Assembly: GCA_019113395.1 (NCBI GenBank)
Contig: DXHL01000006.1
Coordinates: 149,808 to 213,807, forward strand
Direction: 5' to 3'
DNA: 64,000 nt
Origin: Candidatus Rikenella faecigallinarum
GTDB taxonomy: Bacteria > Bacteroidota > Bacteroidia > Bacteroidales > Rikenellaceae
Shown here in pieces: positions 27,147 through 36,056 of this stretch. The position numbers and the translations under genes are program-made. Positions within the stretch are counted from its first letter, which is position 1. Every line of letters begins with the position of its first letter. The notes under the pieces were generated by a model that was not told where the DNA came from, made no database searches, and was given only the letters and a program-made list of their open reading frames with translations.

Positions 27147-28097
27147 ATGAGAATAGGCCTCGATGCCATGGGCGGCGACTTTGCACCACGGGTAACCGTG
27201 GAGGGTGCTCATGCAGCCTTGGCACATCTCTCGGAGACAACGACCCTCGTGCTCTTCGGCGACCGGCAGGCACTCCAAAAAGAAGACTCCTTCGGCGTGC
27301 TGCAGAATCCCCGAATCGAGGTCATCAACACCTCCGAAGTCATTGCCATGGGCGACCACCCCGTCAAAGCCTTCACCGCAAAAAGCGACTCGAGTATCGT
27401 CGTGGGCTTCCGACATCTCTGTCAAGGAGACATTGCCGGTTTTGCCAGTGCTGGCAGCACCGGTGCCATGATGGTGGGCTGCATGCAGGCCGTCGGACAA
27501 ATCGAAGGGGTGATTCGGCCGGCCATTGCCACCGCATTCAAAACAGCGACGGGACAAGACCTGCTGCTGCTGGACGTAGGACTCAACGCGGATTGCAAAC
27601 CCGAAGTACTGGCTCAGTATGGAACCATCGGGAGCATCTATGCGAAAGAGACGCTCGGCATAGCCAACCCGCGCGTGGCACTGCTCAACATCGGCGAAGA
27701 ACCCGAAAAAGGAAACCTGCTGACCAAAGCGACCTATCCGCTGATGGCGGAACGCGGTGCGGCGGGAGACTACCACTTCGTAGGAAATATCGAAGGCAAG
27801 CACCTGCTGACCTCCGATGTGGCTGACGTGGTGGTCTGCGACGGATTTTCCGGGAACACCCTTCTCAAAACCATCGAAGGTTTCTACCACATTCTTCACC
27901 AGCAGGGCGTAGACTCCCCCTTCATTGAAGGACTCAACTACGAAAATGTGGGAGGTACGCCGGTACTGGGGATTAATTCGACTGTCATTATCGGCCACGG
28001 CTGCTCCTCGGCCAAGGCGATTGCCAATATGATACTGCTGACCGAGCGTGCTGCACGGACAGACATGGTATCCCAATTCAAAAAGGCGTTTCAATAG
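27147..28097 (+). CDS. plsX: Phosphate acyltransferase
   Basis: A 316-residue PlsX, the peripheral membrane enzyme that makes acyl-phosphate from acyl-ACP for phospholipid synthesis. The family start MRIGLDAMGGDFAPRVTVEGA is clear and fixes the ATG at 27147 over an upstream in-frame ATG. Also seen are AGSTGAMMVG, LDVGLNADCKPEVLAQ, ALLNIGEEPEKGN, FVGNIEGKHL and VVCDGFSGNTLLKTIEG. It sits between rpmF and fabH in the widely conserved lipid-synthesis order. Confidence 0.96.
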   Translation: MRIGLDAMGGDFAPRVTVEGAHAALAHLSETTTLVLFGDRQALQKEDSFGVLQNPRIEVINTSEVIAMGDHPVKAFTAKSDSSIVVGFRHLCQGDIAGFASAGSTGAMMVGCMQAVGQIEGVIRPAIATAFKTATGQDLLLLDVGLNADCKPEVLAQYGTIGSIYAKETLGIANPRVALLNIGEEPEKGNLLTKATYPLMAERGAAGDYHFVGNIEGKHLLTSDVADVVVCDGFSGNTLLKTIEGFYHILHQQGVDSPFIEGLNYENVGGTPVLGINSTVIIGHGCSSAKAIANMILLTERAARTDMVSQFKKAFQ

Positions 28098-28108
28098 TAA
28101 CGACAGAC

Positions 28109-28151
28109 TAAGCTCCGGCTTACACGCGTTAGTGTAGAAAACACCTTTTTT
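28109..28151 (+). promoter_or_regulatory. Attenuator-like small hairpins ahead of fabH
   Basis: TAAGC (28109-28113) pairs with 28118-28122. TACAC (28121-28125) pairs with GTGTA (28132-28136), while GTGT (28132-28135) can instead pair with ACAC (28141-28144), which is followed by six Ts. The last two pairings exclude each other, as in terminator/antiterminator pairs, but the stems are only 4-5 bp. Confidence 0.3.
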
Positions 28152-28282
28152 ATTTTGCTAACTGTTCGTTGGCCTGTCTGGCGCTCGGACCCGCGCACAA
28201 GGAAAAACACGGCACTGCGTACACTGGCCTACTAAGGCCTCTACGTATGTGTCTCCCTCCGACGAACCTGGAACCACAAAGC

Positions 28283-29305
28283 ATGACTAAAACTGCGAAC
28301 AAAATAACGGCCGCCATTACCGGTGTCGGCGCCTATCTGCCCAAGTACATCCTCGACAACGAAGAACTCAGCCGCATGGTTGATACCTCCGACGAGTGGA
28401 TTATGACCCGTATCGGGATTAAAACCCGCCATATCCTCAAGGGAGAAGGCAAAGGGACTTCCTATATGGGGGAACGGGCTGTCAAAGACCTGCTCGAAAA
28501 AACCCAGGTAGACCCGCAGGATATCGACCTGATTATCTGCGCCACGGTAACCCCCGACATGGCCTTCCCGAGCACGGCGAACCTGATTGCCTACAAGTCG
28601 GGACTCACCAAAGCCTTCGGTTTCGACCTCTCGGCAGCCTGCAGCGGTTTCCTCTTTGCCCTGACCACGGCTGCCAAATTCATCGAATCGGGAACCTACA
28701 AAAAGATTATTGTGGTAGGGGCTGACAAGATGTCCTCGATTGTGGACTACGAAGACCGTACCACCTGTCCGATTTTCGGGGACGGGGCCGGAGCAGTGCT
28801 CGTAGAACCGAACACCGAAGGGTTGGGGCTGATGGATGCCAGCCTGCACTCGGACGGTTCCGGAGCCGTACATCTCTACCTGAAGGCGGGTGGGTCATGC
28901 TATCCTGCTTCGCATGAAACGGTAGATAACCGTTGGCACTATGTACATCAGGAGGGGCAGCCCGTCTTTAAGGCTGCAGTATCGCACATGGCAGATACGG
29001 CTGTCGAAATCATGGAACGCAACCACCTCACGGCGGAAGATGTACGCTATCTGGTGCCTCACCAGGCAAACAAGCGGATTATCGATGCCACGGCGCACCG
29101 AATGGGGCTGCCTGCTGAACGTTGCATGGTGAACATCGAAAAGTATGGGAATACTACGGCTGCAACGATTCCGATTTGCTTGTGGGACTACGAAACCCGA
29201 CTCAAAAAGGGTGACAACCTGATTTTGGCAGCTTTCGGAGGCGGATTTACGTGGGGAGCCATCTACCTGCGTTGGGCCTACGACGGCGGCACGATGCACA
29301 AATAG
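28283..29305 (+). CDS. fabH: Beta-ketoacyl-ACP synthase III
   Basis: A 340-residue condensing enzyme that starts fatty-acid synthesis by joining acetyl-CoA (or branched acyl-CoA) with malonyl-ACP. The catalytic triad is visible: Cys120 in [12 protein letters not shown], His260 in VPHQANKRI and Asn290 in [11 protein letters not shown]. The N-terminal [20 protein letters not shown] is typical. The ATG at 28283 is preferred because family conservation begins a few residues later. It is separated from plsX by 185 bp with small hairpins, so separate control is possible. Confidence 0.96.
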   Translation: MTKTANKITAAITGVGAYLPKYILDNEELSRMVDTSDEWIMTRIGIKTRHILKGEGKGTSYMGERAVKDLLEKTQVDPQDIDLIICATVTPDMAFPSTANLIAYKSGLTKAFGFDLSAACSGFLFALTTAAKFIESGTYKKIIVVGADKMSSIVDYEDRTTCPIFGDGAGAVLVEPNTEGLGLMDASLHSDGSGAVHLYLKAGGSCYPASHETVDNRWHYVHQEGQPVFKAAVSHMADTAVEIMERNHLTAEDVRYLVPHQANKRIIDATAHRMGLPAERCMVNIEKYGNTTAATIPICLWDYETRLKKGDNLILAAFGGGFTWGAIYLRWAYDGGTMHK

Positions 29306-29435
29306 CAGTTGCCATTGGGGGTGAGAAGGGGTATATGACCCGGATATGCGGATGTACCTGTATCACCACTGTGCGGCTGAACCATTCGATTTCTTCCCCG
29401 CCGGAACTTCCTGCGGATAACGCTCTCACTCGCAC

Positions 29436-29507
29436 GGCCGCATAGTTCAAGGGATAGAACGGAAGTTTCCTAAACTTTAAATACAGGTTCGAGTCCTGTT
29501 GTGGCTA
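29436..29507 (+). tRNA. tRNA-Arg (anticodon CCT)
   Basis: A complete 72-nt cloverleaf: acceptor GGCCGCA pairs with TGTGGCT (two G-T wobbles), D stem GTTC/GAAC, anticodon stem GAAGT/ACTTT with loop TTCCTAA (anticodon CCT, reading AGG), a 4-base variable region, and T arm ACAGG-TTCGAGT-CCTGT. The discriminator is A, followed by CAT, so the 3' CCA is not fully encoded. The 130 bp between fabH and this tRNA show nothing else. Confidence 0.95.
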
Positions 29508-29516
29508 CATAGAGCA

Positions 29517-29555
29517 TGCGGGTTCTTATCAGGATTGATAAGAACCCGCATTTTT
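29517..29555 (+). terminator. Rho-independent terminator after tRNA-Arg
   Basis: A perfect 15-bp stem (29517-29531 with 29536-29550), loop GGAT and five Ts after the stem. It lies 9 bp after the tRNA and in the convergent space before the alpha-galactosidase gene end. Confidence 0.93.
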
Positions 29556-29583
29556 CGTTTTGTTGCAACAGCAACCGCCGAGA

Positions 29584-30807
29584 CTACTTCCGACGGTATA
29601 TCAACACCTCACAACCGTGCGGCGGCAACACTCCTCGTACAACACCCTTCTTCGCACGCTTGCCGCTCCAGGCTGACACCACCTCGGCCGGATAGAGAAT
29701 ATCCGCATCCCGCACCGGGTCCAACGTAAACGACTGAGGTTCATCCGACCGATTGAAGATACAAATCGCCACACCGTTGCTCAACTCCTTGCGCAGATAC
29801 TGCAAATGGTCCGACCGCATAAAGGTATAGCCCTGTCGTCCCAGGGAATCCTGGTCAATGGCAATCAAGTGGGGGTTGGTGAGCAGCTGCCGCGTAAATT
29901 CAGACATCGACCGCACATCGTTGTTCACAATCAGCGGGGCCGCCAGCATACACCACAGCGCAAAATGGCTCTTGTACTCCTCGTCGGTACACCCCGCAAA
30001 ACGTTTGTCGGGCGACGATGATTTCCCTTTCCCGTAGAGCCCGACCATCAGCAAATCGGGGTCATTCCAGCCCCCCGGTCCTGCATAGCGTTCCAGCCCC
30101 TCCTGCGAATCAAAGATATCGAGAATACCAACCAGATTGGCATCTCCTGAATACCACGTATCACGCGAATCATAGGTCGTGCGCCAGAGGTGTCCGCCGG
30201 CAGCCTTGCCCCAAAGCCAGGGGCTGCGACCGCCCCACTCACAGATAGCGAAGACAATGGGACGTCCGCTGGCTCGCAACGCATCGCCCATCTTCTTGTA
30301 ACGCGTAAAAGCGGTCGTTCGGTCCGAGGGAGCATGACAATAGTCGTACTTCAGATAATCAATGCCCCACTTGGCAAAGGTCTTCGCATCGAGCTCTTCG
30401 AAACCGAGGCTGCCCGTCACCCCGGCACAGGTCAGCTCCGCCGCATCGGAATAGATACCCAGTTTCATCCCTTTGGCATGCACATAATCCGCCACTGCCT
30501 TCATTCCGTTCGGGAACCGCACGGGGTCGGGATAAAGCCTGTTTCGCGTATCTCGTCCGCCGACCCAATAGTCATCGATAATAATATACCGATAACCGGC
30601 ATCACGCATTCCCGTGGCCACCATCGCATCGGCAATCTCACGAATCAACGAGTCACTCACCTCCCACTCAAACTGGTTCCAACTGTTCCAGCCCATCGGA
30701 GGCGTCAAGGCCAGTGTGTCGAGGGGGGTTGCTTCGCGTTGTGCCTGAACGGCACCTGCGGCCAGCAGCAGCACAGCCGCACACATCCATTTTTTCAGGT
30801 TTTTCAT
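29584..30807 (-). CDS. Secreted alpha-galactosidase, glycoside hydrolase family 27
   Basis: A 407-residue enzyme with a signal peptide (MKNLKKWMCAAVLLLAAGAVQA). The (beta/alpha)8 barrel shows the family's LTPPMGWNSWNQF, IIIDDYW, MKLGIYSDAAELTCAG and YLKYDYC, where Asp155 is the expected nucleophile. WRTTYDSRDTW should contain the acid/base. A beta-sandwich C-terminal domain follows. It releases terminal alpha-galactose, for example from raffinose-type sugars or galactolipids and glycans. The start was set at the ATG just before the signal peptide. It is separated from the glycogen genes by a terminator, so it is probably its own unit. Confidence 0.94.
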   Translation of the reverse strand: MKNLKKWMCAAVLLLAAGAVQAQREATPLDTLALTPPMGWNSWNQFEWEVSDSLIREIADAMVATGMRDAGYRYIIIDDYWVGGRDTRNRLYPDPVRFPNGMKAVADYVHAKGMKLGIYSDAAELTCAGVTGSLGFEELDAKTFAKWGIDYLKYDYCHAPSDRTTAFTRYKKMGDALRASGRPIVFAICEWGGRSPWLWGKAAGGHLWRTTYDSRDTWYSGDANLVGILDIFDSQEGLERYAGPGGWNDPDLLMVGLYGKGKSSSPDKRFAGCTDEEYKSHFALWCMLAAPLIVNNDVRSMSEFTRQLLTNPHLIAIDQDSLGRQGYTFMRSDHLQYLRKELSNGVAICIFNRSDEPQSFTLDPVRDADILYPAEVVSAWSGKRAKKGVVRGVLPPHGCEVLIYRRK

Positions 30808-30848
30808 CGTTCTATTTTTAGTTTGGGTTTGTATCAATCAATGGGCTA

Positions 30849-30892
30849 AAAGGAGGCTCTTTTCGGAACAGTTTCCGAAAAGAGCCTCCTTT
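30849..30892 (-). terminator. Terminator of the glycogen gene cluster
   Basis: A perfect 20-bp stem (30849-30868 with 30873-30892), 4-base loop, ending in a T-run on the reverse strand. It lies about 80 bp past the GH57 stop. Confidence 0.92.
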
Positions 30893-30971
30893 GGCATGCT
30901 ATCAAGACTGCTATCAGCACGTGTACGCCCCACAACAAGAGCATACCGTTGCCGTATGCAGCACGCGCACC

Positions 30972-32159
30972 CTATCCCACCCGATGTTCCACCTCGCGTT
31001 TGAAGTCGCTAAAGACGTTCATGTAGTTCATAAACGCATCGTAGGGCGAATCATACGGATTGAAATAGCTGTGGACGTCACCGTCTGAGAACCACTTGGT
31101 ACACATATAGTAGAAGTGGTCCGACGACTGAAGCGTATACCACACCCGAGTCATGTTCGGGTCATTCAGTTGATAAATCTTATCCTGCAGTGAATAGAGT
31201 TTGCTGAAAGCCTCATCCTGCAACTCATTGCCCAACCAGGCCGTAATGTCGCGTTCCTCATCGGCCCACGAAATGGGATGGGGCACGTGCAACACGGCCA
31301 CCGGCTCATATTTCGCAGCTATCTGAGAGGGCGTCCGCAGTTGCAGTTCGGAATGTTTCACCACACGGGTCAGGAACTGTTCCATAAACTCGAAAATACC
31401 CGTGTCGCGTTTCTGGTGTTCCCCGAAGGTTTCGTAGTCCATGAAGAGGTTGATAATTTCCCCTTCCTGGTCCAATATCCAGTCAATGTATTTATCCGCC
31501 GTCAGCGGCCACCCGTCCCAGTTGCGGTCCGAGAATCGGAACGCAATATCGTCACTCAGGCGGAAATTGCGCAGCAGGAGTTTCTGCTCCTGTTTAATGG
31601 CATTGGCGTAGACAAAGTTCGGACTCTTCCACCCCAGAATATGTTTGGCACCTTCGGTCAACAGGGTGTGATATCCCAGGTTGTAAGCCATTTCACCGAT
31701 TCCGTCGCTGTATATAAGTTCCGTATTTCGGAATGCCGCAGGACGCATCCCAAAGAGTTGTTCCATGGTGTCGGCATGGAGCCGCACCTGACGTTCAAAC
31801 TCCTCCTTGCTGGTCAGCGAGGCCAGCGAATGGGCATAAGTCTCAGCCAGAAACTCCACGGCACCGGTTCGCGCCAGCTCCTGGAAACTTTCAATCACCT
31901 CGGGGGCATAGAGTTTGAACTGTTCGACGGCGATTCCCGAGATGGAGAAAGTCACCCGCACATTCTCCGCCCCATGCTCACGGATGAGTTTGAGCAGAAG
32001 CTGGTTCATGGGGAGATAGCATCCCTGAGCCACTTTTTGCAGGATGCTGCGATTCAGGAAGTCGTCAAAGTAGAAATGGTCCTTGCCCATGTTGAAGAAG
32101 CGGTATTTCTTCAGACGGAACGGTTGATGGACCTGGAAATATAGATTGAGGTTTTTCAT
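30972..32159 (-). CDS. Glycoside hydrolase family 57 protein
   Basis: A 395-residue cytoplasmic GH57 protein (alpha-amylase/4-alpha-glucanotransferase or branching-type). The N-terminal NLYFQVHQPFRLKKYRFF carries the family's HQP motif. The nucleophile is Glu147 in FRNTELIYSD, and the acid/base aspartate lies in FMDYETFGEHQ. No signal peptide is present. It is the last gene of a reverse-strand cluster with a GT4 synthase-like protein and a debranching enzyme, which points to glycogen or alpha-glucan metabolism. The exact reaction is not fixed by sequence. Confidence 0.92.
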   Translation of the reverse strand: MKNLNLYFQVHQPFRLKKYRFFNMGKDHFYFDDFLNRSILQKVAQGCYLPMNQLLLKLIREHGAENVRVTFSISGIAVEQFKLYAPEVIESFQELARTGAVEFLAETYAHSLASLTSKEEFERQVRLHADTMEQLFGMRPAAFRNTELIYSDGIGEMAYNLGYHTLLTEGAKHILGWKSPNFVYANAIKQEQKLLLRNFRLSDDIAFRFSDRNWDGWPLTADKYIDWILDQEGEIINLFMDYETFGEHQKRDTGIFEFMEQFLTRVVKHSELQLRTPSQIAAKYEPVAVLHVPHPISWADEERDITAWLGNELQDEAFSKLYSLQDKIYQLNDPNMTRVWYTLQSSDHFYYMCTKWFSDGDVHSYFNPYDSPYDAFMNYMNVFSDFKREVEHRVG

Positions 32160-32246
32160 ATGCTGTTTAGGTTGTGGGTTCGCTGTTAGTCAATCCGTCA
32201 TCTTGTACATTCATGGAAGAGAGGCCGGGACGGGGGTAGATAGGGT

Positions 32247-33539
32247 TCACTTCACCACCGACTGATAGACATCCAACACCTGTTTGGCGGCATTGTCCCA
32301 TTTGAGGGTCGTGACCTCTTCCTGTCCTTTGGTAATAAACATATTGTGGAGAGCCGGATAGGTTACCAGGCTGTAGATGGCGTCTGCCATGGCATCGACA
32401 TCCCAATAGTCCACCTTCACGGCGTGGGTCAGCACTTCGGCCACCCCGGACTGTTTGGAGATAATGACGGGCACATTGGATTTCATGGCCTCGAGAGGCG
32501 AAATTCCGAAGGGTTCCGACACCGACGGCATGATGTAGACATCGCTCAGTTCAAACATGCGCCGCACCTCATCACCCCGCAGGAAGCCCGTAAAGTGGAA
32601 GCGGTCCGAGATACCCAGTTTTGCGACCCGTCGCACCACGTGGTTCAACATGTCTCCGCTGCCAGCCATCACAAATCGCACGTTCGGCACCCGTTTGAGG
32701 ACCTTGGCAGCCGCTTCGACAAAGTAGTCGGGTCCCTTTTGGTAGGTAATGCGCCCCAGGAAGGTGACGATTTTATCTTCCACGCCGCGTTCCTCTTCAG
32801 GCCCCTCGTGGGCTTTGAAACGCACACCGTTGTGGACTGTCACCACCTTGTCGGGAGAAATCCCGTACTTCTCGATAACAATATTTCGGGTCAGGTTACT
32901 CACGGCCATCACGCGGTCGGCGGCCATCATCCCGGTGCGTTCGATGTTGTAGACTATGGTATTGATGTTTTCGCCGCTGCGGTCGAACTCCGTGGCGTGC
33001 ATATGCACCACCAGCGGTTTGCCGCTCACCCGTTTGGCAGCAATCCCCGCATAGTAGGTCAGCCAGTCGTGGGCATGAATCACGTCGAACTGGCCCTCCA
33101 TTTCACGTGCCACCTGTGCGGCGACCATCGCATAGCGGGCCACCTCTTCCATCAGGTTCGCACCGTACTTCCCGCTGAAGTTATATCGCTGTTTCCAAAC
33201 ATCCTGCGGAATCCCGCGCCGCTTTTCATGTTGGAATTCGCTCCACTCGTTTTCATACTCCTCGGGGCTCAGGTAAGGCACCATGTTGGAGTTAATCTGA
33301 ATAAAGGTGAGCTGTTTCCAGAAATCGTCTTCGGTTTCGAGCGTGCCATAGGGAGCCTCCACCTCCGAAGCATTCCGGATGCGCAGGAAACGCTGGTCTT
33401 CGTCCCCGTAGGCCTTCGGCACCACAAAAATCACTTCCACGCCCAGTTTTGCCAACCCGCGTGTCAAACCATAACAGGCTGTTCCCAACCCCCCGGCGAT
33501 GTGAGGGGGAAATTCCCAGCCGAACATTAATACTCTCAT
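32247..33539 (-). CDS. GT4-type glycosyltransferase, glycogen synthase-like
   Basis: A 430-residue GT-B enzyme with the N-terminal MRVLMFGWEFPPHIAGGLGTACYGL glycine loop, FDVIHAHDWLTYYAGIAAK, the nucleotide-binding ITYQKGPDYFVEAA and the C-terminal SEPFGISPLEAM motif with the catalytic acidic residues. This combination matches the glycogen synthase-like glycosyltransferases found with GH57 and debranching enzymes in Bacteroidota. It likely elongates alpha-1,4-glucan from a nucleotide sugar in the cytoplasm. It lies 87 bp before GH57 and 159 bp after the debranching enzyme, all in the same direction. Confidence 0.92.
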   Translation of the reverse strand: MRVLMFGWEFPPHIAGGLGTACYGLTRGLAKLGVEVIFVVPKAYGDEDQRFLRIRNASEVEAPYGTLETEDDFWKQLTFIQINSNMVPYLSPEEYENEWSEFQHEKRRGIPQDVWKQRYNFSGKYGANLMEEVARYAMVAAQVAREMEGQFDVIHAHDWLTYYAGIAAKRVSGKPLVVHMHATEFDRSGENINTIVYNIERTGMMAADRVMAVSNLTRNIVIEKYGISPDKVVTVHNGVRFKAHEGPEEERGVEDKIVTFLGRITYQKGPDYFVEAAAKVLKRVPNVRFVMAGSGDMLNHVVRRVAKLGISDRFHFTGFLRGDEVRRMFELSDVYIMPSVSEPFGISPLEAMKSNVPVIISKQSGVAEVLTHAVKVDYWDVDAMADAIYSLVTYPALHNMFITKGQEEVTTLKWDNAAKQVLDVYQSVVK

Positions 33540-33698
33540 ATATACTTGTCCTTTCTTGTTTTCATGGATAAGGTCGTTTAGGGTTCACCGAGGGGAGGCC
33601 CGCAGTGAAAGGTCTGGTTGGATTGGATGTGGGTGGGTTTATTCGGGTTAGTCGGTTTGTTTTCAGTTGTTACTGTATGGCGAGGGGGCGGTTGGGCA

Positions 33699-35696
33699 TT
33701 ACGCACCCCGTTCCGTTTCGTGAATCATGCGGTTTATCTGCAACAGAGCAGCCACGCTCGGAGCATAGGAGATGGCTCCGCACGGCTCATGCGGGGCATC
33801 GCCGTCATACCCTTCAGGCACCGACCCGATACCGTAGTTCAGCAGGTCTTCTTCGAAACCGCCGAGCAACTCTTTGGCCGTGGCGAGATAGCCCATGCCG
33901 TAGAGTTTGAAACCGGTCCGCACATAGTGTTCCAGCAACCAGGGGAAGACCGTTCCCTGGTGCCGCGCAATGTTGCGGACATACTCATTTCCGCGGCATA
34001 TCCCCTGATACTGCGGGTTGTTGGGACTCAGGGTCCGCAGCCCGCGCGGAGTCAGCAGGTAGGCTTCGATGACCGTCATGATTTTCTGCTGTTCATATTC
34101 GTTCAGCGGGGAATAGGGGAGCGAGCAGGCCAACAGCATATTGGGCCGTATATCGGTATTTTTCTCGCTGTCGCGGTAGACGTAATCCGCCAGATAGGGT
34201 TGTTGGGGATTGTGTTCGAGCCAGAAGGTCGCCTTGAAGTTATCCTGAATTCGTCCGGGCATTTCGACCCATTCGCGCACGAAGGTATCATCGCCGCACA
34301 GCCCGGCCAGTTCCAACGCATAGCACACGGCATTGTACCACAAGGCGTTCACCTCGACGGCAAAGCCCGGGCGCCGTGTCACGGGCTGCCCGTCGTTCAT
34401 GGCATTCATCCAGGTGAGGGCCCGTCCGGGCATATCGGCCCATATCAGGCCGTTGTCCGCCATGTGGATATAGCGTTCCCGCTCATCGTCATACCAGTCG
34501 TTTTCGTTTTCGGCACGGTCGTTGCCCACCCCGTCGCGATAGGCATAGAGTATCTCCTTCATGGCCGACCCGTAGCGCGCCCATATTTCACCCTTGCCTC
34601 CGTCGATAAAGCGTTCGAGTTGCTGGAGGGCATAGAAGAACCACAGCTGGGTGTCGGCCGCAAAGTGGGTTCCGAAAATCCCGTCGTGCAGGCGGTTTTC
34701 GACATGATAGTCAAGGATTTCGACACACTGTTCCACCATGGGTTTGGGCTGGCTGAGGGTCACCCCGGCCAGGGCCATAAAGGTCTCCCGACTACGGGCA
34801 TTATACCACGGATAACCGGCCGTCAGTGAGGTATGGTTTTCCTTGATTATCAAGAACTGTCGTGCCGAGTGGTATAGGGCGGGCAAAAACTCCGTCTTCA
34901 CCGTGCGCCGCGCAATCTCCTCTTCAAAAATAGCCCCCAACTGTTCGGGTTGCACCTCAGAGGTTGAACCCGAGAAGATGATGCTTTCTCCGGTGGCGAT
35001 TTCCATTTCGAAATAGCCCGTTGTCAGGAGGTCTTCGCGGAAGGGATAGCCGCGTCGTTCCTCTTCGAGGTACTCGAAGTTGTGGTACCAGTCGGGAGCC
35101 TGCACAAATTTCGCCGGTTTGTTTATCTGCATGTGGAGCCACGGGAATCGCGGATAGAGGCGCGCCTTGACGCCTCCCGATATCGGATACGACGTACCGT
35201 CCGCCTCCATATTTTCGTGGCTGAGTCCATGCCGCGAGCGGAATGCGAGGAAGGGGCGCAGCCGCAGTTTGGTAGCCGAGCGTGCTTCGAGCAGCGTATA
35301 GCGGATGAGCAGTTGTTCAGCAGTATGGACCCAGAGCATCTCCTTTTTCAGCAGCACGCCGCCCACACGGTAGATAATGGTCGGAGTGGGCGTGTACGAG
35401 AAATCGACGATATATTTATGTCCGCGCGGTTCATAGACACCCGGGTAGCGGTGAATGGCCAGATTAAATTCCTGTTCGTGTTGGATAACGGTTTCGTCGA
35501 GCGAGGAGAGCAGCACGAAGTCTTCTCCGCCGAGCGCTTCGACCGGGCAGACCATCAGTCCGTGGTATTTACGGGTATTGCAGCAGACGATGGTGGTATT
35601 CATATAGCCTCCGGCGCGGTTTGTGCTGAGCATTTCGCGTTGGAGGGAGTATTCGAGGTTTCCCAGAGCCTGTTTGTTGAATTGTAATATAGCCAT
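33699..35696 (-). CDS. Glycogen debranching enzyme (amylo-alpha-1,6-glucosidase type)
   Basis: A 665-residue protein with an N-terminal beta-rich domain (NKQALGNLEYSLQREMLSTNRAGGYMNTTI, given here as the conserved start region) and a C-terminal (alpha/alpha)6 domain with DTQLWFFYALQQLERFI, GYPWYNARSRETFMAL, EVNALWYNAVCYALEL and HQGTVFPWLLEHYV. This is the GDE_C/GH133-like pattern for removing alpha-1,6 branches. I used the ATG at 35694-35696 since family conservation begins there. It is the first gene of the glycogen cluster. Confidence 0.92.
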   Translation of the reverse strand: MAILQFNKQALGNLEYSLQREMLSTNRAGGYMNTTIVCCNTRKYHGLMVCPVEALGGEDFVLLSSLDETVIQHEQEFNLAIHRYPGVYEPRGHKYIVDFSYTPTPTIIYRVGGVLLKKEMLWVHTAEQLLIRYTLLEARSATKLRLRPFLAFRSRHGLSHENMEADGTSYPISGGVKARLYPRFPWLHMQINKPAKFVQAPDWYHNFEYLEEERRGYPFREDLLTTGYFEMEIATGESIIFSGSTSEVQPEQLGAIFEEEIARRTVKTEFLPALYHSARQFLIIKENHTSLTAGYPWYNARSRETFMALAGVTLSQPKPMVEQCVEILDYHVENRLHDGIFGTHFAADTQLWFFYALQQLERFIDGGKGEIWARYGSAMKEILYAYRDGVGNDRAENENDWYDDERERYIHMADNGLIWADMPGRALTWMNAMNDGQPVTRRPGFAVEVNALWYNAVCYALELAGLCGDDTFVREWVEMPGRIQDNFKATFWLEHNPQQPYLADYVYRDSEKNTDIRPNMLLACSLPYSPLNEYEQQKIMTVIEAYLLTPRGLRTLSPNNPQYQGICRGNEYVRNIARHQGTVFPWLLEHYVRTGFKLYGMGYLATAKELLGGFEEDLLNYGIGSVPEGYDGDAPHEPCGAISYAPSVAALLQINRMIHETERGA

Positions 35697-35937
35697 AACT
35701 CTACTGGAATAGAGGGTTTCGAGGGTTAAATGCCGCAACGGTTCGTATGAAAGAGCCAACGATTCAGATTTTCTTTCGGGTTCCGGACGCGGAGAACTGG
35801 GCAGGGAGGCCACGCAAGAACCGATTCATCATTCCGACTGCGGTTCCACGCATGACACCGTACAAAAAAATGGCAGGAGTGGACAAGAAATCAGTCAGAC
35901 GGATGCACCGAAAATTCTCTGGAACGTTTGTTCACCG

Positions 35938-35945
35938 TAAATATA
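35938..35945 (-). promoter_or_regulatory. Possible -7 element (TATATTTA) of the glycogen cluster
   Basis: On the reverse strand TATATTTA is one base off TAnnTTTG, about 240 bp before the debranching-enzyme start. The rest of 35697-35989 shows no gene or other signal I can support. Confidence 0.3.
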
Positions 35946-35989
35946 GGATTTATTTCCGAGGTTTCATGTATTTTTTACATTAATTCACA

Positions 35990-36024
35990 AAAAAGGGGAA
36001 CTTTTGACAAAAGTTCCCCTTTTT
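35990..36024 (-). terminator. Terminator after recJ
   Basis: A perfect 16-bp stem (35990-36005 with 36009-36024), 3-base loop, with A/T-runs on both flanks so it could work in both directions. It lies 33 bp past the recJ stop. Confidence 0.9.
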
Positions 36025-36056
36025 ATGGCAGCGCGACAGGCGCGAGTTTCGAAAAT

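Noticed and set aside
35747..35983. A 78-codon forward open frame between the glycogen cluster and recJ
   Set aside because: It lacks any recognisable pattern, overlaps a candidate reverse promoter and lies in AT-rich intergenic sequence.
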